Origin: Thiohalocapsa sp.
GTDB lineage: Bacteria; Pseudomonadota; Gammaproteobacteria; Chromatiales; Chromatiaceae
DNA length: 64,000 nt
Direction of reading: 5' to 3'
Assembly: GCF_022340605.1 (NCBI RefSeq)
Contig: NZ_JAJDNQ010000078.1
Coordinates: 1-64,000, forward strand
Shown one piece after another: positions 1 through 12,442 of this stretch. The notes beneath the pieces are model-generated. The model searched no databases. It worked only from the letters and a program-made list of their open reading frames with translations, and was not told the origin of the DNA. Position numbers and translations under genes: made by a program. Every line of letters starts with the position of its first letter. Within the stretch, counting starts at the first letter, position 1.

Positions 1-37
1 GTGGCGGATGCGCTACGAGACTGTGTAAGTATTCGGT

Positions 38-122
38 GTAGTCGGGTTAGCGCAGCGTAACCCGACGTTCAGTGTCGGTAAGCCGTTGATTGTCGGCTTA
101 CGCCATCGCTAACCCGCCCTAC
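38..122. repeat. Palindromic intergenic repeat (two nested hairpins: CGGGTTAGCG/CAGCGTAACCCG and GTAAGCCG/CGGCTTAC)
   Basis: Self-complementary arms visible in 38..122; outer ends GTAGTCGGGTTAGCG and CGCTAACCCGCCCTAC are also near-complementary. Confidence 0.6.
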
Positions 123-207
123 GATTCACTCGTCGTCCGAGTTGCGAGCAATGCTTTCCCGGTCGCTACGCGTGCTCACCCGGCAAGCCTGCGAACCGTG
201 CGGCCGG

Positions 208-1683
208 CTATCGACGCCAGAACGCGGGCGTGAACAAGATCAATAGGGAAAAGACCTCCAGGCGGCCGAGCAGCATGGTGAAGGTCAGCACCCAGGTCTC
301 GTAGTCGCTGAGCCCCTGGTAGTTGGTCGCCGGCCCCACCAGGCCGAGCCCCGGGCCGGCATTGTTGATACAGGCGATGACGGCGGTGAATGCGGTAATG
401 AAGTCGAGTCCGCCGAAAATAAGCAGGAAGGTCAGTACGACGACACTCATGAAATAGAGAAAGATAAAGCCGAGGATGGCAAAAACGATGCTGTTCGGCA
501 CCTTGGCGCCGCCGATGGTGACGGGTGCCGCCATGGTGGGGTGGATCATGCGCTTGAGCTCGCGGGTGCTCTGGCGCATCAGGATCAAGGTGCGGACCAT
601 CTTGATCCCACCACCCGTGGATCCGGAGCTCACGGTGATGCAGGAGAGAAAGAGCATCCAGAAGGGGACGAAGATCGGCCACGTCGCATAGTCGGTGCTG
701 ACGAAGCCGCAGTCGGTGGCGATGGAGACCAGGTTGAAGCCTGCCTCCCGCAGGGCCATCAACGGCTCCGTGTAGGTGCCCCGCACCCAGAGATAGCCGG
801 CGCAGAAAAGCACGCTAAGTGCCAGCACCAAGAGCACCCCCCGCGCCTCGGCGTCGCGCAGATAGGCCCACGGTCTGCGGGTGCGCCAGGCGGTGTAGTG
901 GGTCGCGAAGTTGAGCGCCGCGATCACCATGAAAACGATGAGCACGCCCTCCACTGCCGGCGAATCGAAGGCGCCGACGCTTGCATCCCGGGTGGAGAAG
1001 CCGCCGAGCGACATGGCGGAGAAGGCATGACAGACCGCATCGATCCAGCGCATCCCAGCGAGCTTGAGGGCAAGGATGCAAGCGATGGTGATCCAGAGAT
1101 AGGCGGTCCACAGGATGGCCGCGGTATCGCCGATCCGCGCCGTGAGTCGGGTGTCCTTGACCGGCCCTGGCACCTCGGCGCGCAGCAGTTGCATGCCGCC
1201 GACGCCGAGCAGCGGCAGGATCGCCACGGCCAGTACGATGATGCCCATCCCGCCCAGCCAGTTGAGCGTATGCCGCCACAGATTGATCGAAGGGGCCAGA
1301 TGGTCGAGACCCACCATGACCGTCGCGCCCGTGGTGGTGAGCCCCGACATGGTCTCGAAGAAGGCGTCGGTGAAGGACATGGCGCCCGTTTCCGGGGTTG
1401 GCTCGTGCAGCAGCAAGGGCACGGTGGAGATGGCCGCCGTGAGGACCCAGGCCATGACCACCAGCGCGAACCCGTCCCGGGCCTTGAGCTCCTGTCGGCC
1501 GTGGTGACTGATCCACGCCAGCAGGGCACCGCTCACCAGACAGGCGAGCAGGCTCAACGAGAAGATGGCGAGGGTCCCATCCTGAAAATACAGCGCGCTG
1601 GTGATGGGCATCAGGTAGGTGAGACTGAACACCATCAGCAGCCGGCCCAGGGTGTTGGTGACGGACCAGAGCGCGCGCATCAA
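208..1683 (-). CDS. trkH: Trk-type K+ uptake membrane subunit TrkH
   Basis: 491-aa polytopic protein with TrkH signatures (MSGLTTTGATVM, SSGSTGGGIKMVR, NNAGPGLG). Confidence 0.93.
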   Translation of the reverse strand: MMRALWSVTNTLGRLLMVFSLTYLMPITSALYFQDGTLAIFSLSLLACLVSGALLAWISHHGRQELKARDGFALVVMAWVLTAAISTVPLLLHEPTPETGAMSFTDAFFETMSGLTTTGATVMVGLDHLAPSINLWRHTLNWLGGMGIIVLAVAILPLLGVGGMQLLRAEVPGPVKDTRLTARIGDTAAILWTAYLWITIACILALKLAGMRWIDAVCHAFSAMSLGGFSTRDASVGAFDSPAVEGVLIVFMVIAALNFATHYTAWRTRRPWAYLRDAEARGVLLVLALSVLFCAGYLWVRGTYTEPLMALREAGFNLVSIATDCGFVSTDYATWPIFVPFWMLFLSCITVSSGSTGGGIKMVRTLILMRQSTRELKRMIHPTMAAPVTIGGAKVPNSIVFAILGFIFLYFMSVVVLTFLLIFGGLDFITAFTAVIACINNAGPGLGLVGPATNYQGLSDYETWVLTFTMLLGRLEVFSLLILFTPAFWRR

Positions 1684-3083
1684 AAAAAGCCCAGGCCGAC
1701 CTGGAAATAACGCTCCACCTTCGCCACCAGCGCCTTGCTCACCAGAAACAGGATGAGGTGGTCCTCCGCCTCGATGAGGATGTCGTGATGGGCCATGAGC
1801 ACCCGCGGCCGGTCCGCGGACCCGCGCCCCGCCTCGCCTTGCCGTACGACGGCCCCGACCGTCACCCCGTGGGGCAGATCGAGTTCGCCGATGCGCCGCC
1901 CGACCGCCTTGGACGTGGTGATGTCGCCATGGACCACCAGTTCCAGTGCCTCGGCGGCACCCCGGCGCAGGCTGTGCACCGCGGCGACGTCCCCCCGGCG
2001 CACATGGGCCAGCAGCGAGCCGATCGAGACCTGGGCCGGTGAGATGGCGACATCGATGCGGTCCCGCTGGACCAGGTCGACGTAGATGCGCCGATTGATC
2101 AGCGCCAGCACCCGCCGCGCGCCCAGATCCTTCGCAAGCATGGCGGACAGAATGTTGTTCTCGTCGTCGGGGGTCAGCGCAAGGAAGAAATCGATATCCT
2201 CGATCCCCTCGGCCCAGAGCAGGTTCTCGTCGGACCCGTCGCCCACCAGCACCAGGGCGTCGGTGAGCCTGGCGCCGATCTCCTTGGCCCTGGCTTCGTC
2301 GCGCTCGATGACCTTGACGTGATAGCCGTGCTGGGTCGCCAAAGCCAGGCGCTCGCCGATGTTGCCGCCGCCGGCGATCAGGATGCGCCGGGTCGGGCGG
2401 TCGCGCCCCCTGAGCTCGCGCATCACCGCACGCAGATCCCGGGTGGCGGCGAGGCAGAAGACCTCATCCCCCGCCTCGATGCAGGTACCGCCCTCGGGGA
2501 CAATGGCCTGGTCTCGCCGATAGATGGCGGTGATGCGGGCATCGAGCTTCGGCAGATGGCGCCGCAGGTCCGCGATCGGGTGACCCACCAGCGGTCCACC
2601 CTCGACCGCGCACACACCCACCAGGCTAAGCAGGCCGTCGGCGAACTCCAGCACCTGGAGCGCCTCCGGCAGCTCGATCAGCTTGACGATGTAGTCAGTG
2701 ACGATCTGCTCCGGGCAGATGCTGAAGTCCACCGCGAAGTTCTCTGGCGCCAGCAGCTCCGGGAAACTGACGTAGTCCGCGGAGCGCAGCCGGGCGATGC
2801 ACTTGGGCGTGCGAAACAGGGTCCTGGCCGTGCGGCAGGCACAGAGGTTGGTCTCATCGCTCTGAGTCACCGCGATCAGGAGATCGGCATCCTCCGCCCC
2901 GGCCCGCGCCAGGACCGACGGCAAGGCGGCATTACCCACCACGGTGCGCAGGTCCAGGTGATCCTGAAGCCGCGCCAGCCGGACCGCATCGCTATCGACA
3001 AGGGTAATCTCGTCGTCCTCCGAGACCAATTGCTCGGCCACGGAACTACCGACCTGCCCGGCGCCCAGGATCACAATCTTCAT
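1680..3083 (-). CDS. trkA: Trk system NAD-binding subunit TrkA
   Basis: Two RCK/Rossmann repeats (MKIVILGAGQVGSSVAEQL; RILIAGGGNIGERLA); ATGA overlap with trkH. Confidence 0.95.
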   Translation of the reverse strand: MKIVILGAGQVGSSVAEQLVSEDDEITLVDSDAVRLARLQDHLDLRTVVGNAALPSVLARAGAEDADLLIAVTQSDETNLCACRTARTLFRTPKCIARLRSADYVSFPELLAPENFAVDFSICPEQIVTDYIVKLIELPEALQVLEFADGLLSLVGVCAVEGGPLVGHPIADLRRHLPKLDARITAIYRRDQAIVPEGGTCIEAGDEVFCLAATRDLRAVMRELRGRDRPTRRILIAGGGNIGERLALATQHGYHVKVIERDEARAKEIGARLTDALVLVGDGSDENLLWAEGIEDIDFFLALTPDDENNILSAMLAKDLGARRVLALINRRIYVDLVQRDRIDVAISPAQVSIGSLLAHVRRGDVAAVHSLRRGAAEALELVVHGDITTSKAVGRRIGELDLPHGVTVGAVVRQGEAGRGSADRPRVLMAHHDILIEAEDHLILFLVSKALVAKVERYFQVGLGFF

Positions 3084-3701
3084 GGAGATCGGCCTCCCTC
3101 AGCCTTCAGAGGGCACCCCTGTCACAGGAGGTGGTGCCAACCGACAAGCGACCAAACCCGCAGGAGACCAGCCGCGTACCCGTAAGATGCTACACCGGCG
3201 CCGCCCCGCTTGCCCGACGTCCACCGGCGGGCCGCCGGCGCCATTCAGAGCGGTGGTCAGCCATGCTTCGGCGCCTCGTTGACCCGCCTCGTCCCCTAGG
3301 GCTGGCGTCTCCCTTGCCGACCCGCGCGGGCGCTCGTAATCTGCGGCCACCAGGCAAGTGGCGTCCGACTGTTCGCGCAGCGATGTGACCTGCCGCTGTA
3401 ACCCCACCCCTCGCCCCGTCAGCGCCCGGTACCGACAGCCATGTCGGCGGGCGCCCCGGAACCGCAAGCGCTCAAGGTTTCGACAGCGACACCCGCGTCG
3501 GTGACTCCCGGCGCCGTCCGAGCGCTCCATCGACCTGGCAGGCGCCGCAATCGGTGCCGCCGATGCAACCACCCGCGCTGGCCGTCCGTCCGCGCGACGC
3601 GGGCGAATAGACACGCTTCGGCAGCCCGTGCCGTCGAGACCGAGGTTTGCATGCCCGGCCACGATGGGCGGCAGTGGTGCATTCACGTTTCGTGTTGAGA
3701 C

Positions 3702-4667
3702 GTGATCATCGGGGGCATGACCGTGGACCTGTTTCGCAAGCCGCTGCATATCGACTTTGTCTCCAAGCGCGTTCCCGCGTATGCGTTCTCCATTACCGCC
3801 ATCGTGCTGTCCCTGGTGTCGCTCGCGGTCCAGGGGCTCAACTTCGGCATCGACTTCACCGGTGGCAAGCTCGTGGATCTGGCCTTCCCGCAGGCCGTCG
3901 AGACCACCTATGTCACCCAACGCCTCGACAGCGCGGGCATCACCTACGCCACCGTTCAGCATTTCGGCACGGATCGCGACGTGCTGGTGCGTATCCCGCC
4001 GACGGCGGCCGTCGACAAGACCAACCTTCAGGACCAGGTGCTCGACGCCTTCCGGAAAGCCGGCGGGCCGGCGCCCGAGATCCGGCGGGTCGAGATCGTC
4101 GGCGCCCAGGTGGGGCAGGAACTGGTGGACAAGGGCGGCGTTGCGGTCATCATCGCCCTGGGCGGCATCGCGCTCTATATCTGGTTGCGCTTCGAGCGCC
4201 GCTTCGCCATCGGCGCGCTGGCCGCGACCCTGCACGACCCGATCCTGACCCTGGGCTGGTTCTCTTTGACCGGCACCGAATTCGACCTCACGGTGCTCGC
4301 CGCGATCCTGGCTGTAGTCGGCTATTCCGTGAACGACACCATCGTCATCTTCGACCGAATCCGGGAGAATTTCCGTAAGATGCGCCGGGCAGCGCCGCCA
4401 GACGTCATCAACGCCTCCATCAACCAGACCATGTCGCGCTCGGTGATCACCTCCGGCACGACCCTGGCGGTGGTGATCGCGATGCTGTTCTTCGGCGGCC
4501 CCTTGTTGTATGGCTTCTCGGTCGCGCTCGTCATCGGCATCGTGGTCGGGACCTACTCGTCCATCTATGTCGCCAGCGCGGTCGCGCTGGACCTGGGCGC
4601 GACGCGCACGGACTTCGCGACCATCGACAAGCAAACCGGCAAGCCGGTGGAGGAAGATGCCCGATGA
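3702..4667 (+). CDS. secF: SecF protein translocase subunit (no secD adjacent)
   Basis: GIDFTGGKLVDLAF, VGYSVNDTIVIFDRIREN, SecF topology. Confidence 0.9.
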   Translation: MIIGGMTVDLFRKPLHIDFVSKRVPAYAFSITAIVLSLVSLAVQGLNFGIDFTGGKLVDLAFPQAVETTYVTQRLDSAGITYATVQHFGTDRDVLVRIPPTAAVDKTNLQDQVLDAFRKAGGPAPEIRRVEIVGAQVGQELVDKGGVAVIIALGGIALYIWLRFERRFAIGALAATLHDPILTLGWFSLTGTEFDLTVLAAILAVVGYSVNDTIVIFDRIRENFRKMRRAAPPDVINASINQTMSRSVITSGTTLAVVIAMLFFGGPLLYGFSVALVIGIVVGTYSSIYVASAVALDLGATRTDFATIDKQTGKPVEEDAR

Positions 4668-6055
4668 ACGGCCTGTTGCGCACCAAGCCGATCAATGCCG
4701 ACCATCACCTCGCGAGCACGGGCCTGCGGCGCGTGCTCGGCCCCCTTGATCTGACCCTGCTCGGCATCGGCGCCATCGTCGGCGCCGGCATCTTCGTGCT
4801 GACCGGGGTCGCCGCGGCGACCAAGGCCGGTCCGGCCATCACCTTGTCCTACGCCATCGCCGGCATCGCCTGCGCCTTCAGCGCCCTGGCCTACGCGGAG
4901 CTGGCGGCGGCCGTCGGCGGTTGCGGCAGCGCCTACGGCTACAGCTACGCCGGGCTCGGCGAGTTGGTGGCCTGGGTGATCGGCTGGGACCTGATCCTGG
5001 AATACGGCGTCGCCACGGCCGCGGTTGCCATCGGCTGGTCCGGCTACATGGACAACGCCCTGACGGCCATGGGGCTGTCGTTGCCGCCGCCGTTGCTCGC
5101 GGCGCCGGCCGCCGGCGGGCTCGTCAACCTGCCGGCGGTGTTGATCGTGCTGATCCTGGCCGGGCTACTGGCCTTCGGGGTGCGCGCCAGCGCCCGCTTC
5201 AACGCGGCCATGGTGGTGGTCAAGCTGCTGGCCATCGCGGTGTTCATCGGCGTGGCCGCGAGCCGCGTGCAGCCGGAGCACTGGACGCCCTTCATGCCCT
5301 TCGGCTGGAGCGGCGTCATGGGCGGGGCAGCGCTGATCTTCTTCGCCTACATCGGCTTCGATGCGGTCTCCACCGCGGCCGAGGAGGCGCGACATCCGCA
5401 GCGCGACCTGCCCATCGGCATCCTCGCCTCGCTGGCCGTCTGCACCCTCATCTACATCGCCGTGGCCGGGCTGCTGACGGCGGTGGTGCCCTATCCGACG
5501 CTGAACGTCGGCTCGCCGGTGGCCGACGTGATGCTGCGCCTCGGCTACCCCTGGGCCGCGGGACTGGTGGCCGCCGGCGCCATTGCCGGCCTGACGACGG
5601 TCATGCTGGTGCTCTTCTATGGGCTCACGCGGGTGTTTCTGGCGATGTCCCGCGACGGCCTGCTGCCGCCCGTGTTCGCGCGCGTGAACGCACGCAGCCA
5701 GACCCCGGTGCGCATCATTATGGTGAGCGGCCTGCTCATCGCCACGGTGGCCGGGCTGACGCCCATCGGCGACGTCGCGGAGCTGGTGAACATCGGCACG
5801 CTGGCCGCGTTTCTGCTGGTCTGCGTTGGGGTCGTCAGCCTGCGCCGCACCCATCCGGACCTCCCGCGCCCCTTCAAGGCGCCGTGGAGCCCGCTGACCC
5901 CGGCGCTCGGTGCCATCGCCTGTCTGTACCTGATGCTGAGCCTGCCGGTCGTGACCTGGGTCCGCTTCGGCGTCTGGCTGGTGATCGGGTTGATCGTCTA
6001 CTTCATGTACTCCCGAAGCCACAGTCAGCTTGCGTTGGAGGCGGCCGGGTCCTGA
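4664..6055 (+). CDS. APC-family amino acid permease
   Basis: LLGIGAIVGAGIFVLTGVAA signature; 12-TM-like; ATGA overlap with secF. Confidence 0.9.
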   Translation: MNGLLRTKPINADHHLASTGLRRVLGPLDLTLLGIGAIVGAGIFVLTGVAAATKAGPAITLSYAIAGIACAFSALAYAELAAAVGGCGSAYGYSYAGLGELVAWVIGWDLILEYGVATAAVAIGWSGYMDNALTAMGLSLPPPLLAAPAAGGLVNLPAVLIVLILAGLLAFGVRASARFNAAMVVVKLLAIAVFIGVAASRVQPEHWTPFMPFGWSGVMGGAALIFFAYIGFDAVSTAAEEARHPQRDLPIGILASLAVCTLIYIAVAGLLTAVVPYPTLNVGSPVADVMLRLGYPWAAGLVAAGAIAGLTTVMLVLFYGLTRVFLAMSRDGLLPPVFARVNARSQTPVRIIMVSGLLIATVAGLTPIGDVAELVNIGTLAAFLLVCVGVVSLRRTHPDLPRPFKAPWSPLTPALGAIACLYLMLSLPVVTWVRFGVWLVIGLIVYFMYSRSHSQLALEAAGS

Positions 6056-6135
6056 GGGCTTAGGGCGCCTCTAAGTGTCGGGCTTGTGGACCGATGGGAA
6101 GGCTTGGAGACTGGTCTTGGGCTGAACCTTGGCCG

Positions 6136-6191
6136 TGTCGCCCTGGAGGGCGACACTCCGGCCGACACTTCGGCCGAAACTCCGGCCGACA
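6136..6191. repeat. Family-B palindrome TGTCGCCCT-GG-AGGGCGACA followed by three 12-bp tandem units (CTCCGGCCGACA)
   Basis: Direct inspection; related palindromes at 35599, 46461 and 46516. Confidence 0.75.
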
Positions 6192-6502
6192 TGGCGGAGC
6201 GGCCTCGGCATTGCCGCGCCAGTGCACGAGTTGCCGGTTGCGGTGCGTCCCCGGTTCGGGAAACTGACCGAAGTCAGGGCCAAAACCGGCCGGGCGCCGC
6301 AGGATGCGCCCCTGCCGCGCCATCGTTTGCAGTCATCCCGCTGCCGTGACCCAATGGCAACGGATGGGCACAAAAGGTGTCCGCACCCCGTGCCCCATCG
6401 GAAACACCCAGACATCGGCGTTTCCCTTACACTGCGCGGCATCCTCAGGCCCGTTGCCGTCACACCGCCCGCAAACTGGGCGTCTTGCCCCAGGAACTCC
6501 CC

Positions 6503-7849
6503 ATGCCGATGCTGTCCTTCGATATCGACATGTTCGTATCCGCCCTCATCCTCGCCGCGACCTTCGCCGGCATCTTTACCGAGGGCGTCCACCACATCCA
6601 CCGCACCAAGATCGCGATGGTCGGCGCCGCGGCCATGGTGTTCGCCGGCCAGATCTTCGGCTTCTACGGCCCGGAGCAGGCCATCGAGGCCATCGACTGG
6701 AACGTGGTCTTTCTGCTTGGCGCGATGATGCTGATCATCGCGGTCATGATCCCCACTGGCGGCTTCCAGGCCATCGCCTTCTACATCGCCCGGATCTCGG
6801 GCGGGCGGCAGTTCCTGCTGCTGGCCATGCTGGGCACCGCGGTGACGCTGTTGTCGCTGCTGCTGGACAACGTCACCACCGTCGTCATCTTCGGCCCGCT
6901 GATCGTGCTCATCTGCGAGGTGCTGAAGGTCTCGCCGATCCCTTATCTGCTGGCGGCCGCGCTGCTCACCGACACCGGCGGCGTGGCGACGCTGATCGGT
7001 GATCCGCCCAATCTGATGATCGGTTCGGCCGCCGACATCAGCTTCAACGCCTTCCTGCTGCGCATGGGCGGCGTCGTGCTGGCGGCCTGGCTCGCGACCC
7101 TGGTGGCGCTGCGCTTCCTGTTCTGGAAGGATCTGTCCGTCAAGCCGCAGGTGGTCAAGTTCGCGCCGGACGTCCGCATCGATGACCCCAAGACCTGGTG
7201 GTTGTCCGTCAAGATTCTCGGGCTGATGGTGGTGCTGTTCGTCATCCATCGCCAGCTGCACTGGGACGCCTGGGTAGTGGCCACCGTGGGCATGACGACA
7301 CTCTTCCTGGCGGGCCGGCATCTGCAGCTCGACCCCTACCTGGAAAAGGTCGAGTACACGCTGCTGCTGTTCTTCATTTCCCTGTTCGTCATGGTCGGCG
7401 GCGTCGAGCAGAGCCAGTTCCTGCAGTGGCTCGGCCAGCACATCATGCCCTTCGTGGAGCACGACCTGCTGGTGGCCTGCCTGACGCTGCTGTGGGTCTC
7501 CGCGATCCTGTCGGCGGCCATCGACAACATCCCCTTCACCGCGGCGATGATCCCGATCATCCTCAGCATGGAGAGCCAGGGGGTCAACGTGGCGCCGCTG
7601 TGGTGGTGCCTGGCCATGGGCGTCGGTATGGGCGGCAACGGCACCCATATCGGCTCCACGGCGAACGTCTTCATCGTCACCCTGTCCGAGCGCCTGGCAC
7701 AGAAGGAGCGCAACCCGGCGCTGGCCATCACGCCCGGGCTGTGGTTCCGCAAGGGCACCCCGGCCATGCTGACGACCCTGGTGGTCTGCAGCGTGTTCGT
7801 GATCATGTACTTCGACTTCTTCTCGATACCCATCCATGGCGGCCGGTGA
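6503..7849 (+). CDS. ArsB/NhaD ion-transporter superfamily permease (P-protein-like)
   Basis: LIGDPPNLMIGSA, NIPFTAAMIPI, GGNGTHIGSTANV motifs. Confidence 0.85.
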   Translation: MPMLSFDIDMFVSALILAATFAGIFTEGVHHIHRTKIAMVGAAAMVFAGQIFGFYGPEQAIEAIDWNVVFLLGAMMLIIAVMIPTGGFQAIAFYIARISGGRQFLLLAMLGTAVTLLSLLLDNVTTVVIFGPLIVLICEVLKVSPIPYLLAAALLTDTGGVATLIGDPPNLMIGSAADISFNAFLLRMGGVVLAAWLATLVALRFLFWKDLSVKPQVVKFAPDVRIDDPKTWWLSVKILGLMVVLFVIHRQLHWDAWVVATVGMTTLFLAGRHLQLDPYLEKVEYTLLLFFISLFVMVGGVEQSQFLQWLGQHIMPFVEHDLLVACLTLLWVSAILSAAIDNIPFTAAMIPIILSMESQGVNVAPLWWCLAMGVGMGGNGTHIGSTANVFIVTLSERLAQKERNPALAITPGLWFRKGTPAMLTTLVVCSVFVIMYFDFFSIPIHGGR

Positions 7850-7899
7850 CGGTCATCGGCGCCATCATTGCAAGGCACAATCCACTGAGGGCTAAGACG

Positions 7900-8391
7900 A
7901 TGTTCTGTCGAAATGCGCTGGTTCCCCAGGTCATCTCGGCGGGTCCCGACGAGACGATCGCGGATGCCCTCGCGCTGCTCCAGCAGCACGGCATCCGCTC
8001 CCTGCCTATCGTCGACGACAAGCAAGTCCTGGCGGGGTGTTTCAGCTTCGATGTCGTGCTCTCGCGACTCCTTCCCGGCGCGATCACGCTGGAGCACCAC
8101 GGCCTGGAAGACACGGACCTGCGCCTGGACTACCTGGTGGATGCCGAGGAGAAGGTCGCCAGGCATCTCGGCGAACTGCTTCCGGTCAAGCTCGCGGACG
8201 TGATGGACCCGCCGGCCAACGTCGTCCATCCCGAGACCCCGCTCTGGGAAGGCATCCGCCAGCTCTTCCGGCGCGGCAGCCCGATACCCGTCGTGGACGC
8301 CGCGAGCGGCGAGTTCCTCGGACTGCTCACGGTGCAGTCCGTCATGGGCGAGCTGGCCAAACTGGTCGGGGAAGACGGCACGCCAGCTTGA
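7900..8391 (+). CDS. CBS-domain pair protein
   Basis: MFCRNALVPQVISAGPDETIADALALLQQHGIRSLPIVDD and second CBS PIPVVDAASGEFLGLLT; starts just downstream of the permease. Confidence 0.85.
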   Translation: MFCRNALVPQVISAGPDETIADALALLQQHGIRSLPIVDDKQVLAGCFSFDVVLSRLLPGAITLEHHGLEDTDLRLDYLVDAEEKVARHLGELLPVKLADVMDPPANVVHPETPLWEGIRQLFRRGSPIPVVDAASGEFLGLLTVQSVMGELAKLVGEDGTPA

Positions 8392-8468
8392 GTGCCAGCT
8401 CATTGAGCACCCGCTTGACGCGGCATGCCCGGGCGACCTGCCAGCAAGCGCAGCCCGGGCACGCAGAC

Positions 8469-10208
<1,740 letters not shown>

Positions 10209-10324
10209 GGGGTTCTCCGGAAAGGGCTCCGATGGCCGACGGCTCGGCGCGCGGGCGCGCACAGCGAAGGCACATCGCCGGTTGCGACAGAGTGGGAATC
10301 GGGCGGGCTCGGATCGGCGCCGCG

Positions 10325-11350
10325 TCAGGCGGCCGGCGGCGCATCCGGATAGAACGCGCTACCGAGGAAGCGATCGCCCTCCGGTGCCAGGGTCCGATCC
10401 CAGAAACCGGGCTCGGCGCAACCGAGACAGCCGTGACCGGACAGCATCGGGAAGCTGGTCCCGAGGTTCCACTTGAGCGTCGCGCAGGCGTTGTGGGCCT
10501 TCGGCCCCTTGCAGCCGAGCTTGGCCAGGCAATAGCCGTTGCGGGCGCCCTCGTCGTCGAACGCGAGCGCGAAACGCTCGTTCCGGAAGTGCATCAGCCG
10601 CGGGCAACGCTGGTGCACGGTGTCGGCGAAATAGGCCACCGGCCGCCGCAGGTCGTCCAGCTCGGGCGGTGTCCCGAAGGCGAGGAAATGGGCGATGACG
10701 CCGGTCATCGCGCCCGGCACCGGCGGGCAGCCCGGCACGTTCACCAGGGGTCGCTCTGGCACCTCGCTCGCCGACATCAAGTCGCCGACGCCCTTGGCGC
10801 CAGACTGATTCGGCCGCTCCGCGGCAATGGCCGCCGCCGCCGGCACGCCGCCGAAGGTGGCGCAGGTGCCGACCGCGATCACCAGCGCGGCGCCGTCCAG
10901 GGTCTCCTTCAGCATGTCGAGGTTCGTCTGGCCCGCGATGGTGGACCAGGTGGCCTGCTCGCCAGTGGGCACCGCGCCATCGACGATCAACACGTAGCTG
11001 CCGAAGTTGTCGTCGATCGCGTTCTGCCGGGCCAGCTCCGCGGCCTCGCCGCTGGCGGCCTGCAGCGTGTGGTGATAGTCGAGGGACAACTGGTCCAGGA
11101 TCAACGACTCGATGGTTGGCTCTGCGGCCCGCGTCAGGGACTCGGTGCAGCCGGTGCACTCCTGGAACGACAGCCAGATCACACAGGGTCGTTGCGCCGC
11201 CGCCAGATTCGCCGCCATGGTCCTGGCCGCCCCCATCGGCAGGGCCAGTGCCGATGCGGTCACGGCACAGAAGCCGAGGAAGCCGCGCCGGCTGATGCCG
11301 CGCCGGCTCAGGTAGTCGATGAAGGACTCGCGCTCTGTCATGTTGCTCAC
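10325..11350 (-). CDS. [NiFe]-hydrogenase small subunit precursor
   Basis: Tat motif ISRRGFLGF; CTGC, GTCATFGG, VPGCPP, CKGP, GHGCLGCAEP Fe-S motifs. Confidence 0.93.
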   Translation of the reverse strand: MSNMTERESFIDYLSRRGISRRGFLGFCAVTASALALPMGAARTMAANLAAAQRPCVIWLSFQECTGCTESLTRAAEPTIESLILDQLSLDYHHTLQAASGEAAELARQNAIDDNFGSYVLIVDGAVPTGEQATWSTIAGQTNLDMLKETLDGAALVIAVGTCATFGGVPAAAAIAAERPNQSGAKGVGDLMSASEVPERPLVNVPGCPPVPGAMTGVIAHFLAFGTPPELDDLRRPVAYFADTVHQRCPRLMHFRNERFALAFDDEGARNGYCLAKLGCKGPKAHNACATLKWNLGTSFPMLSGHGCLGCAEPGFWDRTLAPEGDRFLGSAFYPDAPPAA

Positions 11351-11700
11351 CTTCGGGTCGGGCAGATCCGACTTCAGGACTAGACAGGTAATCTGAAACA
11401 GGGCTCAGGACCATCAGGGTTAGTCGGTCCCCCTGGGTTTGAGCTGCGCCAGGTCAAGAAGGTGCGCAGGCGAGCGGCCAATCCGGAGCAGCCGGGACGC
11501 AGGCGTGGCTGGCGCCGGCCTCGTCGTGTCCGAAGCGCCCGGCGGCGAGGCCAACCCGAGGCATTCCTCCGCCGCGGACGCTGTAGGATGCAGCCGGGTG
11601 CGCCACCTTGCAGCGGATCGACGGATTGCACGCGCGCCGGCCGTCCCGACGACAGGAGCGCGACCGCGCCCTGTTACACACCTTCCCGAGGCAGAAAGGC

Positions 11701-12417
11701 ATGTTTCTCGACCCCTATCTCAGCGGCGACGCCGATGCGCCGCGTATCTCCGCCGCGCAGGGTAATGCCTTCGCCAAGGACATCGCCGGCGATTTCAACC
11801 CGATCCACGACGCCGACAACCCGCGTTTCTGCGTTCCCGGCGACTTGCTCTTCGCGCTGGTGTTGACCCAATTCGGGCTGAGCAGCCGAATGGAATTCCA
11901 TTTCAGCGGCATGGTTGGCGCCGATGTGCCGCAGCGGATCGACAGCTCGGACGAACAGGTGCTGGTGCGCGACGAGTCCGGCAAGACCTGCCTCACCGTC
12001 ACCCGTGCCGGCGCCTCGACCCGGGACCCGGACCTGATCGAGTCGCTGGTGCGGCGCTACGTGGCCTTCTCCGGCCACAACTTCCCCCACTTCCTGGTCC
12101 CGCTGATGCAGCGCCACGGCGTCATGATCAACACCGAGCGGCCCCTGGTCATCTACGAGCGCATGGCCTTCGAACTGAGCAGCCTGGATCGCCCCCTGGA
12201 CGGGCTGGAGCTCGTCGACAGCACGCTGGACGTCGCCGGACGCCGCGGTGACGCGCGCCTGCGTTTCGACCTGACATCCAACAGCGAGCGCATCGGCGAA
12301 GGCACCAAGAAGCTGGTCCTGAGCAGCCTGCGTCCGCTGGACCAAGCCGCTCTGGACGGGCTCGTCGCGCGCTATCACGGCTGGGCCGCGGCGCACCGGG
12401 GCAAGGCGGGCGGGTGA
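11701..12417 (+). CDS. DUF3581-like protein
   Basis: MFLDPYLS...FNPIHDADNPRFCVPGDLLF. Confidence 0.75.
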   Translation: MFLDPYLSGDADAPRISAAQGNAFAKDIAGDFNPIHDADNPRFCVPGDLLFALVLTQFGLSSRMEFHFSGMVGADVPQRIDSSDEQVLVRDESGKTCLTVTRAGASTRDPDLIESLVRRYVAFSGHNFPHFLVPLMQRHGVMINTERPLVIYERMAFELSSLDRPLDGLELVDSTLDVAGRRGDARLRFDLTSNSERIGEGTKKLVLSSLRPLDQAALDGLVARYHGWAAAHRGKAGG

Positions 12418-12442
12418 AGCTGGATACCGATGCCCCATCACC

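Noticed and set aside
3099-3701. Possible secD remnant or new gene between trkA and secF
   Set aside because: No SecD-like motif in any frame; ORFs there are Arg/Ala-rich and unsupported.
6071-7837. 588-aa minus-strand ORF over the ArsB/NhaD-like permease
   Set aside because: Asp/Gln/His-rich antisense artefact.
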